From an uncultured Eubacteriales bacterium (GTDB lineage: Bacteria > Bacillota > Clostridia > Oscillospirales > Butyricicoccaceae): 12,908 nt of DNA. Of this stretch, positions 1-9,088 are shown piece by piece. Made by a program: the position numbers and the translations under genes. The stretch is from contig USML01000053.1 of the NCBI GenBank assembly GCA_900555855.1, forward strand, positions 1-12,908, written 5' to 3'. The notes under the pieces were generated by a model, which saw only the letters and a program-made list of their open reading frames with translations, had not been told where the DNA came from and searched no databases. Numbering within the stretch: position 1 is the stretch's first letter; each line of letters starts with the position of its first letter.

Positions 1-30
1 GCTTTTCTGATCCGGCGGAGGGGAAAAGGG

Positions 31-696
31 TTAAATGCTCCAGGCTTCCAGCGCTTTTGCGCCGGCGAACCGTTCAAATGCCTGCCGGGCGCTGGCCAGC
101 AGCGCCGCAAGGTCGGTGTCCCGGTCAAAGCAGTAGATCACCGCCAGGATCTCCTTCGTCTCTTCGGTCACCATCGCCCGGGTGGAATCCGACATGGAGG
201 AGCCGAAGATCCCCGCATCGTCCGCCAGCACCAGCATGTTTTCCAGATCCAGAAGATCCTTGCCGATGCCGGTATAGCCTTCGCCCTGAACGGCCCTGCG
301 CAGGGTGATGGGGCCATGAATGTTCGCAAGATCATAGGAGCCGACGGAAAGCCCGCTCTGCAGGGAGAGCAGGTTGTTCACATCCACCACGGAATTGACA
401 GGATAGAGCTTGTCGCCCCGGCGGACCCGGCGGAGCAGCGCCTCGGAGGAGACGCGGTATCTTCCCGGGTTGCGGCCAAAGGCCTTATACGCTGCGCGGC
501 TGCCCCGGACGCCCGGGACCTGGCTCCATTCCCTGCCCTCCAGCGCTGCCCTGGCCTGGGGCAGGATCTCCGCGTCCAGATAGGCCCAGAAGGCCGCGTC
601 CGGCGGCTGGATATCTGCCTGAAAGCGGATGAGCCCCAGCCGGATGTCCGGATAGGTGTCAAAGAGCTTCGGATCGATCCGCACTTCATAATGCAT
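31..696 (-). CDS. Solo B3/B4 tRNA-binding-domain protein
   Basis: The 221-residue product resembles stand-alone B3/B4 domains, the fold found in the beta subunit of phenylalanyl-tRNA synthetase (PheT). Family-like patterns are visible: RYRVSSEALLRR near residue 120, then LYPVNSVVDVNNLLSL, a short SYDLANIHGPI stretch, and near the C-terminus DDAGIFGSSMSDSTR. In PheT this domain helps editing; what the solo proteins do is not settled, and trans-editing or RNA binding is inference. No signal peptide or membrane segment is seen, so it is probably cytosolic. The frame stays open further upstream, but the ATG at 696 is preferred because AGGAGG sits 8 nt before it. A TTGACA/TATTCT promoter lies about 50 nt upstream. 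The start overlaps the end of the truncated sigK frame by 11 nt. The family call is fairly sure; the function is unknown. Confidence 0.85.
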   Translation of the reverse strand: MHYEVRIDPKLFDTYPDIRLGLIRFQADIQPPDAAFWAYLDAEILPQARAALEGREWSQVPGVRGSRAAYKAFGRNPGRYRVSSEALLRRVRRGDKLYPVNSVVDVNNLLSLQSGLSVGSYDLANIHGPITLRRAVQGEGYTGIGKDLLDLENMLVLADDAGIFGSSMSDSTRAMVTEETKEILAVIYCFDRDTDLAALLASARQAFERFAGAKALEAWSI

Positions 697-1438
697 ACTG
701 TGTTCCTCCTGAAAGATCGTAAATTGCGCCTGCCGGGCACTGAAGAAAAGAATAGCCGGTCTGCGCCGCGCTGTCAACCGACGGCTCCTTACAATAAGCG
801 GCGCGGGATACATAGCTCCGCGAAATACCGAAGCGGCGGGCGGTGTCCCGCTGGGTGAGGGGCTCGCCGCCGCCCAGACCGTAGCGCAGGGTCAGGATCT
901 CCCGTTCCCGATCCTCCAGTGCCTGATCCAGATAGCGGTAGAGCAGCGCCTGCCGGTCGGAAAGCTCGATCTCCTCCAGCATCCGGTCGTCGCAGGCGAT
1001 CACATCCAGCAGGGAAATGGAATTGCCGTCGCCGTCGCTGTCGATGGGCTCGGAAAGCGAGACCTCCTGGCTCTGCTTCCGCTGGGCGCGGAAATACATG
1101 AGGATCTCATTTTCAATACACCTGCACGCATAGGTGGCGAGGCGGATCTTTTTTTCCGGGTCGTAGGTGGAGACGGCCTTGATCAGGCCGATGGTGCCGA
1201 TGGAGATCAGATCGTCCTGATCCTCCCGGGCCGCATAATATTTTTTGACCACATGGGCCACCAGACGGAGATTGTGCTCGATGAGCCGTTCTCTGGCGCG
1301 GGCGTCGCCGGCCTTCATGGCCCGCAGGGCCTCCTGCTCCTCCGCGGGGGAGAGGGGCCGGGGAAAGCTCCCCGCCGCAGGGGCCACCCGCAGCATGAAA
1401 AAGCTCAGATGTTCCAGCAGGAACCATAGTGATAGCAT
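686..1438 (-). CDS. sigK: RNA polymerase sporulation sigma factor SigK, 3' end replaced
   Basis: This is a sigma factor of the SigK/SigE branch, which directs late mother-cell transcription during sporulation. The N-terminus (MLSLWFLLEHLSFF) is hydrophobic like a sigma-K pro-sequence. Region 2 follows at about residues 51-120 (LIEHNLRLVAHVVKKYY, then DLISIGTIGLIKAV and YDPEKKIRLATYACRCIENEI), and region 4 at about 175-212 (REREILTLRYGLGGGEPLTQR, then FGISRSYVSR). Family members continue with IEKRAL-like residues and a short C-terminal helix. Here, after Arg212 (803-805), the frame runs 38 unrelated residues to a stop inside the next gene. No remnant of the missing end is seen in the other frames. 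The ATG at 1438 is chosen over the one at 1447 because GGAGGG is 9 nt from the former but abuts the latter. The gene may be one half of a split sigK or a truncated gene; activity of the product as it stands is doubtful. Confidence 0.85.
   Translation of the reverse strand: MLSLWFLLEHLSFFMLRVAPAAGSFPRPLSPAEEQEALRAMKAGDARARERLIEHNLRLVAHVVKKYYAAREDQDDLISIGTIGLIKAVSTYDPEKKIRLATYACRCIENEILMYFRAQRKQSQEVSLSEPIDSDGDGNSISLLDVIACDDRMLEEIELSDRQALLYRYLDQALEDREREILTLRYGLGGGEPLTQRDTARRFGISRSYVSRAAYCKEPSVDSAAQTGYSFLQCPAGAIYDLSGGTQYAL
749..777 (-). promoter_or_regulatory. Sigma-A-type promoter of the B3/B4 gene
   Basis: On the minus strand, TTGACA (772-777) is followed after 17 nt by TATTCT (749-754). This is a perfect -35 box and a 4/6 -10 box at ideal spacing. 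Transcription would start near 742 and give a leader of about 45 nt before the AGGAGG site and ATG at 696. The promoter lies within the non-homologous tail of the sigK reading frame, which argues that the tail is really intergenic DNA of the downstream gene. Confidence 0.65.
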
Positions 1439-1464
1439 GATGATCATCCCTCCATTTCTGGGGG

Positions 1465-1473
1465 AAGCTTATG
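1465..1473 (-). promoter_or_regulatory. Possible mother-cell (sigma-E/sigma-K) -10 element of sigK
   Basis: Read on the minus strand, CATAAGCTT fits the CATAnnnT core shared by sigma-E and sigma-K -10 boxes. It ends 26 nt upstream of the chosen sigK ATG, leaving room for a short leader carrying GGAGGG. An AACA stretch lies 15 nt upstream, where the AC of a sigma-K -35 box would be expected. No good sigma-E -35 box is visible. The site fits known control of sigK in mother cells, but the motif is short. Confidence 0.35.
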
Positions 1474-1505
1474 TGCGCTTTGCCTGTCTGTTGCAAGTCC
1501 CGCGG

Positions 1506-1537
1506 CAGAAAAGCGCGCAGGGAATGGGCGCGGCGCT
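1506..1537 (-). terminator. Probable terminator of the marR-ABC operon
   Basis: Just after the stop codon of the last ABC gene (1541), the minus strand reads AGCGCCGC, an 11-nt loop, GCGCGCT and then TTTTCT. The arms (1530-1537 and 1512-1518) pair over 7 bp with one bulged C. The T-run is short, so termination may be modest. The hairpin separates the exporter operon from the sigK promoter region downstream. Confidence 0.5.
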
Positions 1538-1540
1538 CTA

Positions 1541-3313
1541 TCAGGAGGCCTGCTCGAATTGGCTGTTGTAAAGATCGGCGTAGAAGCCGCCCTTGCGCAT
1601 GAGCGTCTCATGGGTCCCGCTTTCGATCACATCGCCGTCGCGCATCACAAGGATCAGATCGGCGTTTTTGATGGTGGAAAGACGGTGGGCGATCACAAAG
1701 CTGGTGCGCCCCTTGGTGAGCTCATCCATGGCCCGCTGGATCAAAAGCTCCGTGCGGGTATCCACCGACGAGGTGGCCTCGTCCAGGATCAGCATGGGCG
1801 CATTCTGCAGCATGGCCCGGGCGATGGTGAGCAGCTGCTTCTGCCCGGCGGAGATGCTGGCGCTTTCGGAGAGGACGGTGTCAAATCCCTGGGGCAGCGT
1901 GCGGATAAACTGCTCCAGCCCGCAGGCCCGGCAGACCGTCTCCAGCTGCCCGTCGGTGATGCCCTCCATGTTGTAGACAAGGTTCTCCCGGACGGTCCCC
2001 TCAAACAGCCAGGTGTCCTGCAGGACCATGCTGAACAGGCTGTGTACGGTTTCCCGGCGCAGATCGGCGATGGGGACGCCGTCGATCCGGATGCTGCCGC
2101 TGTTGAGCTCAAAGAAGCGCATGAGCAGATTGACCATGGTCGTCTTTCCTGCGCCGGTGGGGCCGACGATGGCGACCTTCTGCCCGGGCTGCACCTGGGC
2201 GGAAAAATCCTTGATGATGATTTTGTCCGGGGTGTCGGGATAGCTGAAGCGGACATGATCAAAGCTGACCTGCCCGTGAACCTCGGCGAGCTTCGATGTT
2301 TTTTCGCTTTCGTCAGACAGCTCCTCGCTCTCCAGAAAATCAAAGATCCGGTGCGCCGCGGCGGAGGCCGTCTGCATATTGGTCATTCCCTGGGCCATCT
2401 GCGTCAGCGGGGAGGTGAACAGCCGGACATAGAGAATGAAGGAAACGATCACGCCGAACCGGATCGTCCCGTTCATGGCCAGAATCGAGCCAAACACGCA
2501 CACGGCCACATAGGCCACATTGCCGATGATGTTCATCAGCGGCTGCATCATGCCGGAGAGAAACTGCGACTTCCAGTTTGCATCATAAACGGCGGCATTG
2601 AGCTTGTCAAACGCCGTGCCGATCCTGTGCCCGGCGCGGCTGAGCCGCACGACCGCATGGCCGGAATACATCTCCTCCACATAGCCGTTCAGCGCGCCGA
2701 GGCTCTTCTGCCGCGCGGCAAAAAACCGCTGGGAACGGGACATGATCAGCACCGTCAGCAGCATGCCGATCAGCGTCACGCCCACGGAGATCAGGGCCAG
2801 ATGCCATTCCGTGACGAACATCATGATCAGGCAGCCGATAAACTGCGTGGCCGCGCTGATGATCATGGGCAGGCTGTTGGTCAGCCCCTGCTGCAGGGTG
2901 GACACATCGTTTGTGATCCGGCTGAGGATATCGCCCTGGGAGGTGGTGTTGAAATATTTCTGCGGGACTCTGTTGATCTTGGCAGACAGCTCGCCCCGCA
3001 TCCGGTAAGACATCTTCAGGGTCACCACCGCCATGGTATAGTGCTGGATAAAGCTGAAAATGGCGCTGAGCCCGTAAATGACCGCCAGAAAAATGCCGAT
3101 CCGGCCGATGGCCGCAAGGTCGATGCTTCCGGTCAGACCCTCCGCCATCAGCGTTGCGATCTGCCCGATCCGATCCGGGCCGATGATCGTCATAACGGCG
3201 CTGAGCGCCGCAAGGACCAGGGCGGCGATCAGGATCCCCAGGCTGGAGCGCAGATATTCGGCGATGCGCGAAAGCGCCGGGGCGATGCCCTTGGCTTGGT
3301 TATGCTTCTTCAT
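1541..3313 (-). CDS. ABC exporter half-transporter, subunit with the catalytic glutamate
   Basis: The 590-residue protein has the usual membrane domain followed by an ATPase domain, as in multidrug and lipid exporters of the inner membrane. Hydrophobic segments lie near residues 25-45, 70-92, 150-195 and 262-300. The ATPase domain carries Walker A GPTGAGKT (384-391), Q-loop LQDTWLF (431-437), signature SISAGQ (486-491, in place of LSGGQ), Walker B LILDE (508-512) and switch histidine H543 (IAHRLST). The catalytic Glu512 is present but the signature is degenerate, the reverse of its partner encoded upstream. This is the pattern of heterodimeric exporters such as TM287/288 and BmrCD. The start has AAGGAGGG 6 nt upstream, and the partner gene ends 12 nt before it. 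Expression is probably controlled by the MarR-type first gene. The substrate cannot be told from the sequence. Confidence 0.92.
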   Translation of the reverse strand: MKKHNQAKGIAPALSRIAEYLRSSLGILIAALVLAALSAVMTIIGPDRIGQIATLMAEGLTGSIDLAAIGRIGIFLAVIYGLSAIFSFIQHYTMAVVTLKMSYRMRGELSAKINRVPQKYFNTTSQGDILSRITNDVSTLQQGLTNSLPMIISAATQFIGCLIMMFVTEWHLALISVGVTLIGMLLTVLIMSRSQRFFAARQKSLGALNGYVEEMYSGHAVVRLSRAGHRIGTAFDKLNAAVYDANWKSQFLSGMMQPLMNIIGNVAYVAVCVFGSILAMNGTIRFGVIVSFILYVRLFTSPLTQMAQGMTNMQTASAAAHRIFDFLESEELSDESEKTSKLAEVHGQVSFDHVRFSYPDTPDKIIIKDFSAQVQPGQKVAIVGPTGAGKTTMVNLLMRFFELNSGSIRIDGVPIADLRRETVHSLFSMVLQDTWLFEGTVRENLVYNMEGITDGQLETVCRACGLEQFIRTLPQGFDTVLSESASISAGQKQLLTIARAMLQNAPMLILDEATSSVDTRTELLIQRAMDELTKGRTSFVIAHRLSTIKNADLILVMRDGDVIESGTHETLMRKGGFYADLYNSQFEQAS

Positions 3314-3325
3314 TTCTGTCCCTCC

Positions 3326-5080
3326 TTACGCAAGCTCCGCCGCGCTGAGCTGCGAGGTCGCGATCTCCTGATATACCCGGCAGGACTGCATCAGCTCCTC
3401 ATGGGTCCCCATGCCGGCGATCCGGCCGCCATCCAATACAAGGATCCTGTCTGCGTGGCGGATGGTGCTGATGCGCTGGGCGACGATGATCTTTGTGGTC
3501 CCGCGGAGCTGCTCCGCCAGACCCTCCCGGAGCTTTGCGTCCGTCCGGTAGTCCAGCGCCGAGAAGGAATCGTCAAAGATCAGGATCTCCGGCCTTCTGG
3601 CCAGCGCTCTGGCGATGGAAAGCCGCTGCTTCTGCCCGCCGGACACATTGCGGCCCAGCTGGGCGATCTCATATTCCGTCCCCTCCGGCAGCCGCGCCAC
3701 GAATTCCTCTGCCTGGGAGAGCCGGATGGCATCCTGCAGGGCGGCGTCGTCTGCGCCGGCGGCGCTTTCGCCGAAGAGCACATTGTCCCGGATCGTCCCG
3801 GAGAACAAAACCGCCTTCTGGGTCACATAGCCCAGCTTGTCATACAGCGCATCAAAGGTGTAGTCCTTGACATTTACGCCGTCCACCAATACCTCCCCGC
3901 GTGTCGCGTCATAAAAACGGGGGATCAGGCTGACCAGCGTGGTCTTGCCGCTGCCGGTAGCGCCGATGATGGCCAGCGTCTCGCCCCGCTCCACCTTGAA
4001 GTGGATATCCGTCAGCTCGTCTGCCGAGGCGTTGGGATAGCGGAAGGACACATGGCGGAACTCCACGGTCCCGGTCTCCGTCCCCGTCCGGACGCTGCCC
4101 TCCCGGACCGAAGCCTGCCGGTCCAGCACCTCATTGATGCGCTCCGCAGAGACCTGCGCCTGGGGCAGCAGCATGAAGATCATCGCCAGCATCATAAAAG
4201 CCATCACAATATAAGTGGCATAGGTGCTGAATACCAGCACATTGCTGAACATGGTCAGGCGTGCCGCTGGAGCGGTAACGGCGAGATTGTTTACAAGGGC
4301 GGCGCCGACCCAATAGATGGCAAGGGCAAGCCCGTTCATGCCCAGCGCCATGGTCGGCTGGATCAGCGCAAACAGCTTCTGGTTTTTCAGCTGCAGCTCC
4401 ATCATGCCGCGGCTGGGGCCGTCGAATTTTTCGTTCTGGAACGCTTCGGCGTTGAAGGCGTGTACCACCTGAATGCCGGTGAGGTTTTCCCGGGCCGCGC
4501 GGTTGATCCGGTCGGTCATCTTCTGCACAAGGCGGAACCGGGGGATGCAGGAGCGCATGATCAGCAGCACCGTCACAAACAGCACCGCCACAAAGCCGGC
4601 GGTCACGGCGGAAAGCTCCCAGCTCTTGCCCAGGATCTTGATGACCGCCCAGACCGCAATGATGGGGGCCTTGATCATCATCTGCAGGCCCATGGCAAGG
4701 ATCATCTGGATCTGCGTAATGTCGTTTGTGGTTCTGGTGATCAGGCTGGGGACGGAAAACGCCTGCATTTCCTCGCTGCCCATGTCCATCACATGGTGAA
4801 ACAGCTTTTCCCGGACCACAAAGCTGAAGCCGGAGGCCGTCCGGGCGGCAAGAAAGCCGCAGGCAATGGCCATCGCCGCGCTGGCGGCCGTACAGCCCAG
4901 CATTTTGAAGCCCACATTCGCGATGTCCGCCGTGGTGCCGGAGGTGTTGATCAGCACCGTCAGCTCGGTCATATAATCCGGCAGACGCAGATCAAAATAG
5001 ATCTGGACCACCACGAACCCCAAACAGAGCAGCGCCATCCATTTTTCCCTTGGGCGCATATGTTTCAAAAGCTTGATCAT
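3326..5080 (-). CDS. ABC exporter half-transporter, subunit with degenerate ATP site
   Basis: The 584-residue half-transporter has an N-terminal membrane domain (hydrophobic stretches near 14-30, 60-80, 130-175, 242-262 and 280-305) and a C-terminal ATPase. Walker A is GATGSGKT (373-380), the signature is the intact VSGGQ (479-483), and Walker B is ILIFDD (499-504). Asp504 replaces the catalytic glutamate, and Gln535 (VAQRIST) replaces the switch histidine. These two changes are typical of the degenerate-site subunit of heterodimeric exporters, so this protein very likely pairs with the product of the next gene. Together they would form one working site (partner Walker motifs with this VSGGQ) and one degenerate site. 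The ATG at 5078-5080 overlaps the stop of the marR-type gene as ATGA, suggesting translational coupling. The transported compound is unknown; drug or toxic-metabolite export is inferred from the MarR link. Confidence 0.92.
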   Translation of the reverse strand: MIKLLKHMRPREKWMALLCLGFVVVQIYFDLRLPDYMTELTVLINTSGTTADIANVGFKMLGCTAASAAMAIACGFLAARTASGFSFVVREKLFHHVMDMGSEEMQAFSVPSLITRTTNDITQIQMILAMGLQMMIKAPIIAVWAVIKILGKSWELSAVTAGFVAVLFVTVLLIMRSCIPRFRLVQKMTDRINRAARENLTGIQVVHAFNAEAFQNEKFDGPSRGMMELQLKNQKLFALIQPTMALGMNGLALAIYWVGAALVNNLAVTAPAARLTMFSNVLVFSTYATYIVMAFMMLAMIFMLLPQAQVSAERINEVLDRQASVREGSVRTGTETGTVEFRHVSFRYPNASADELTDIHFKVERGETLAIIGATGSGKTTLVSLIPRFYDATRGEVLVDGVNVKDYTFDALYDKLGYVTQKAVLFSGTIRDNVLFGESAAGADDAALQDAIRLSQAEEFVARLPEGTEYEIAQLGRNVSGGQKQRLSIARALARRPEILIFDDSFSALDYRTDAKLREGLAEQLRGTTKIIVAQRISTIRHADRILVLDGGRIAGMGTHEELMQSCRVYQEIATSQLSAAELA

Positions 5081-5556
5081 GTTTCGCTCCGATCCTCCTG
5101 TGCGATGCCGTTTTTCCGGATGTCATCTATATTTTGGCTGAGCACGGAAAGGCAGTTGTGGAAGATCCGGATCTCCTCCTCCGATAGCCCCTCCAGCAGC
5201 TGCTGCGCAAAGCGCCGCTGCAGCGCGCGCCCCGTTTCGATGGTGCCGCCGGCGGCCTTCGTGCAGGCCAGCCGGGTCTTTCGCCGGTCTCCGGGAACGC
5301 TTTGGCGCATCAGCAGCCCGGCGTTGACCAGCCTGTCGATGTGGACGGAGACGATGCCGGATTTCAGCCCGCGGCACCGGCAGAGGTCTCCCGCCGTGCT
5401 GCTTTCCGGGTTGTTTGCAAAGAACATCAGGATGTCAACGGCCATGGGCGGCAGCCCCGTGGCCCGGCACACCGGCTGCAGGGCGGCGTGGTAGGCTTCG
5501 AGAAATCGGTTGGCGCCGCGAAACAGCCGCGACACGGTAAGGCTCCATTGATTCAT
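5077..5556 (-). CDS. MarR-family transcriptional regulator
   Basis: The 159-residue winged-helix protein is of the MarR type and probably represses its own operon until a ligand binds. The helix-turn-helix lies near residues 53-76 (STAGDLCRCRGLKSGIVSVH), followed by the wing around 89-99 (GDRRKTRLACT) and a C-terminal dimerisation helix (LSEEEIRIFHNCLSVLSQNI). It has five cysteines (30, 59, 61, 98, 135), two of them in the recognition region, so thiol sensing is possible but unproven. ATG at 5556 is chosen because GGAGG is 5 nt upstream; a TTG four codons earlier in frame falls inside that ribosome binding site. It is the first gene of the operon and overlaps the first ABC gene by 4 nt. A strong promoter with repeat sequences lies just upstream, as expected for autoregulation. 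Confidence 0.9.
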   Translation of the reverse strand: MNQWSLTVSRLFRGANRFLEAYHAALQPVCRATGLPPMAVDILMFFANNPESSTAGDLCRCRGLKSGIVSVHIDRLVNAGLLMRQSVPGDRRKTRLACTKAAGGTIETGRALQRRFAQQLLEGLSEEEIRIFHNCLSVLSQNIDDIRKNGIAQEDRSET

Positions 5557-5577
5557 ACAGACCTCCAAGGTTAAAAG

Positions 5578-5601
5578 TCTAATATTGGAACATCTATTAT
5601 T
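5578..5601. repeat. Direct repeat at the marR start site, possible operator
   Basis: On the plus strand TCTAATATT (5578-5586) and TCTATTATT (5593-5601) match at 8 of 9 positions with a 15-nt period. They cover the -10 box and the expected transcription start, where a bound repressor would block RNA polymerase. AT-rich repeats of this sort fit MarR operators, but MarR sites are more often palindromic. The assignment is inference. Confidence 0.35.
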
Positions 5602-5626
5602 ATAAAAGAAGCACCCGGAATGTCAA
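5599..5626 (-). promoter_or_regulatory. Strong sigma-A promoter of the marR-ABC operon
   Basis: On the minus strand a perfect TTGACA (5621-5626) and a perfect TATAAT (5599-5604) are separated by 16 nt. Transcription would start near 5592, giving a leader of about 35 nt. Two consensus boxes at near-ideal spacing indicate a strong promoter that needs repression, in keeping with a MarR-type gene as first cistron. Confidence 0.8.
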
Positions 5627-5671
5627 TGCCCGCCCTGTAAACTTTTGATGAATCGCCGGAGGGCGGGCATT
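5625..5671. repeat. Perfect 12-bp inverted repeat in the marR-yunB intergenic region
   Basis: AATGCCCGCCCT (5625-5636) and AGGGCGGGCATT (5660-5671) are exact reverse complements separated by 23 nt. The left arm overlaps the last two bases of the marR -35 box. There is no T-run after either arm, so an intrinsic terminator is unlikely. It could be a protein-binding site, a cruciform or the remnant of a small repeat element. Confidence 0.6.
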
Positions 5672-5707
5672 TGCGGCGAAAGGCAGGGAACAACGGGCGC
5701 TTTTTTG

Positions 5708-5715
5708 CATAAACT
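5708..5715 (+). promoter_or_regulatory. Possible sigma-E -10 element of yunB
   Basis: CATAAACT differs from the sigma-E -10 consensus CATACANT at one defined position and lies 20 nt upstream of the yunB start. No convincing -35 box is seen 14-16 nt further up. yunB is a sigma-E gene in Bacillus subtilis, which is why this short match is mentioned. Confidence 0.25.
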
Positions 5716-5734
5716 ATGCTGAGGTGATGGGCAA

Positions 5735-6370
5735 ATGGGCCTGCGGTGGTATGCGCTTCGGCGAAGGCGGAGAGGGTGGCGGCGTCTGGCGGCGCTGGGG
5801 CTGCTGCTGGCCGTGCTGGCAGTGGGCGTGCAGGCGGCGGGCCGGAGCCTGCGGCGGCTGATGGCGGTCTATGGCGAGAGCCGCTGCCGCAATCAGGTGC
5901 TGACGCTGCTGCTGGAGACGGCGGAGACGGCCATGGCCGACAAGGCGTTCTATCGGCTGACGGAAACGGAGCAGGGCAGCCGCCTGCAGCTGGACGGTCC
6001 TGCCGTCAACCAATGCCGGGCGGAGGCGGGCCGGGAGCTGGCGCTGCGCCTGGAGCAGCTGTGCGCCCAGCGGCAGCGCATCCCCCTGGGAACGCTGCTG
6101 AACAGCCCCTTGCTGCTGGACCGGGGCCCGGGGATCCCGCTGCGGGTGGTGCCCGTGGGGGCGGGGCAGGTGCAGGTCCGCTCTGCCCTGCGGGACGCCG
6201 GCGTCAATCAGGTGCTCTATACGCTGACCATGGAGCTGACGGTCACCGTTACCATGATCCTGCCCGGCGAGACCCGGGAGCTCTGTTGCAGCCAGCAGGT
6301 GCCGCTGGGCGAGGTGCTGTTTTCCGGGCAGGTGCCATCGGCCTATGGTACCTTTGACAGCGGAAATTAA
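5735..6370 (+). CDS. yunB: Sporulation protein YunB
   Basis: The 211-residue protein matches the pattern of YunB, a mother-cell sporulation protein of spore-forming Firmicutes with no known biochemical activity. It begins with an Arg-rich stretch, then a hydrophobic segment (about 18-36) that would act as a signal anchor. The recognisable family parts are IPLGTLLNSPLLLDRGPGIP (116-135), the downstream VGAGQVQVRSALRDAGVNQV (141-160), and the end block VPLGEVLFSGQVPSAY (189-204). The size is a little below that of the Bacillus protein. The ATG at 5735 has GAGGTGAT about 6 nt upstream; another ATG at 5727 is out of frame. It starts a plus-strand cluster with ligA 66 nt behind it, with no terminator between them. 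Very high GC has left long antisense open frames that are not genes. Confidence 0.85.
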   Translation: MGLRWYALRRRRRGWRRLAALGLLLAVLAVGVQAAGRSLRRLMAVYGESRCRNQVLTLLLETAETAMADKAFYRLTETEQGSRLQLDGPAVNQCRAEAGRELALRLEQLCAQRQRIPLGTLLNSPLLLDRGPGIPLRVVPVGAGQVQVRSALRDAGVNQVLYTLTMELTVTVTMILPGETRELCCSQQVPLGEVLFSGQVPSAYGTFDSGN

Positions 6371-6403
6371 ACGGCAGGAATTGAAAATCCGCCGGAAATA
6401 TGA

Positions 6404-9024
<2,621 letters not shown>

Positions 9025-9055
9025 GCCGCGCAGCCGTCTGATTTGGAAAAAACAA

Positions 9056-9088
9056 GCTCCGGGATCTCAGATCCCGGAGCGATTTTAT
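9056..9088. terminator. Bidirectional intrinsic terminator between the LUD gene and tmcAL
   Basis: GCTCCGGGATC (9056-9066) and GATCCCGGAGC (9070-9080) form a perfect 11-bp stem with a TCA loop. The plus strand continues with GATTTTATTC, and the minus strand with TTGTTTTTTCC, so both convergent transcripts meet a T-run. The plus-side T-run overlaps the tmcAL stop codon at 9085-9087. Confidence 0.9.

Noticed and set aside
686..802. Simple frameshift explaining the altered SigK C-terminus
   Set aside because: Neither alternative frame after 803 encodes anything like the IEKRAL-type SigK ending; the DNA itself is replaced, not shifted.
697..813. Longer N-terminus for the B3/B4 protein
   Set aside because: The extra 39 residues are Arg-rich, run back through the promoter and the sigK tail, and have no family likeness. 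The ATG at 696 has a strong ribosome site.
1439..1540. A small gene or RNA between the ABC operon and sigK
   Set aside because: The 102 nt are accounted for by a probable terminator and a promoter-like element; no convincing coding frame or RNA fold was seen.
1559..5494. Open plus-strand frame of 1311 codons opposite the two ABC genes and marR
   Set aside because: It is an antisense shadow of GC-rich genes. The sequence is rich in His, Gln, Asp and Arg with no domain, and the minus strand carries complete, motif-verified genes with ribosome sites.
5557..5568. TTG start four codons upstream for the MarR protein
   Set aside because: This codon is part of the GGAGG ribosome site that serves the ATG at 5556.
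5625..5671. Inverted repeat as an intrinsic terminator
   Set aside because: Neither side has a T-run, the gap is 23 nt, and no gene converges on it.
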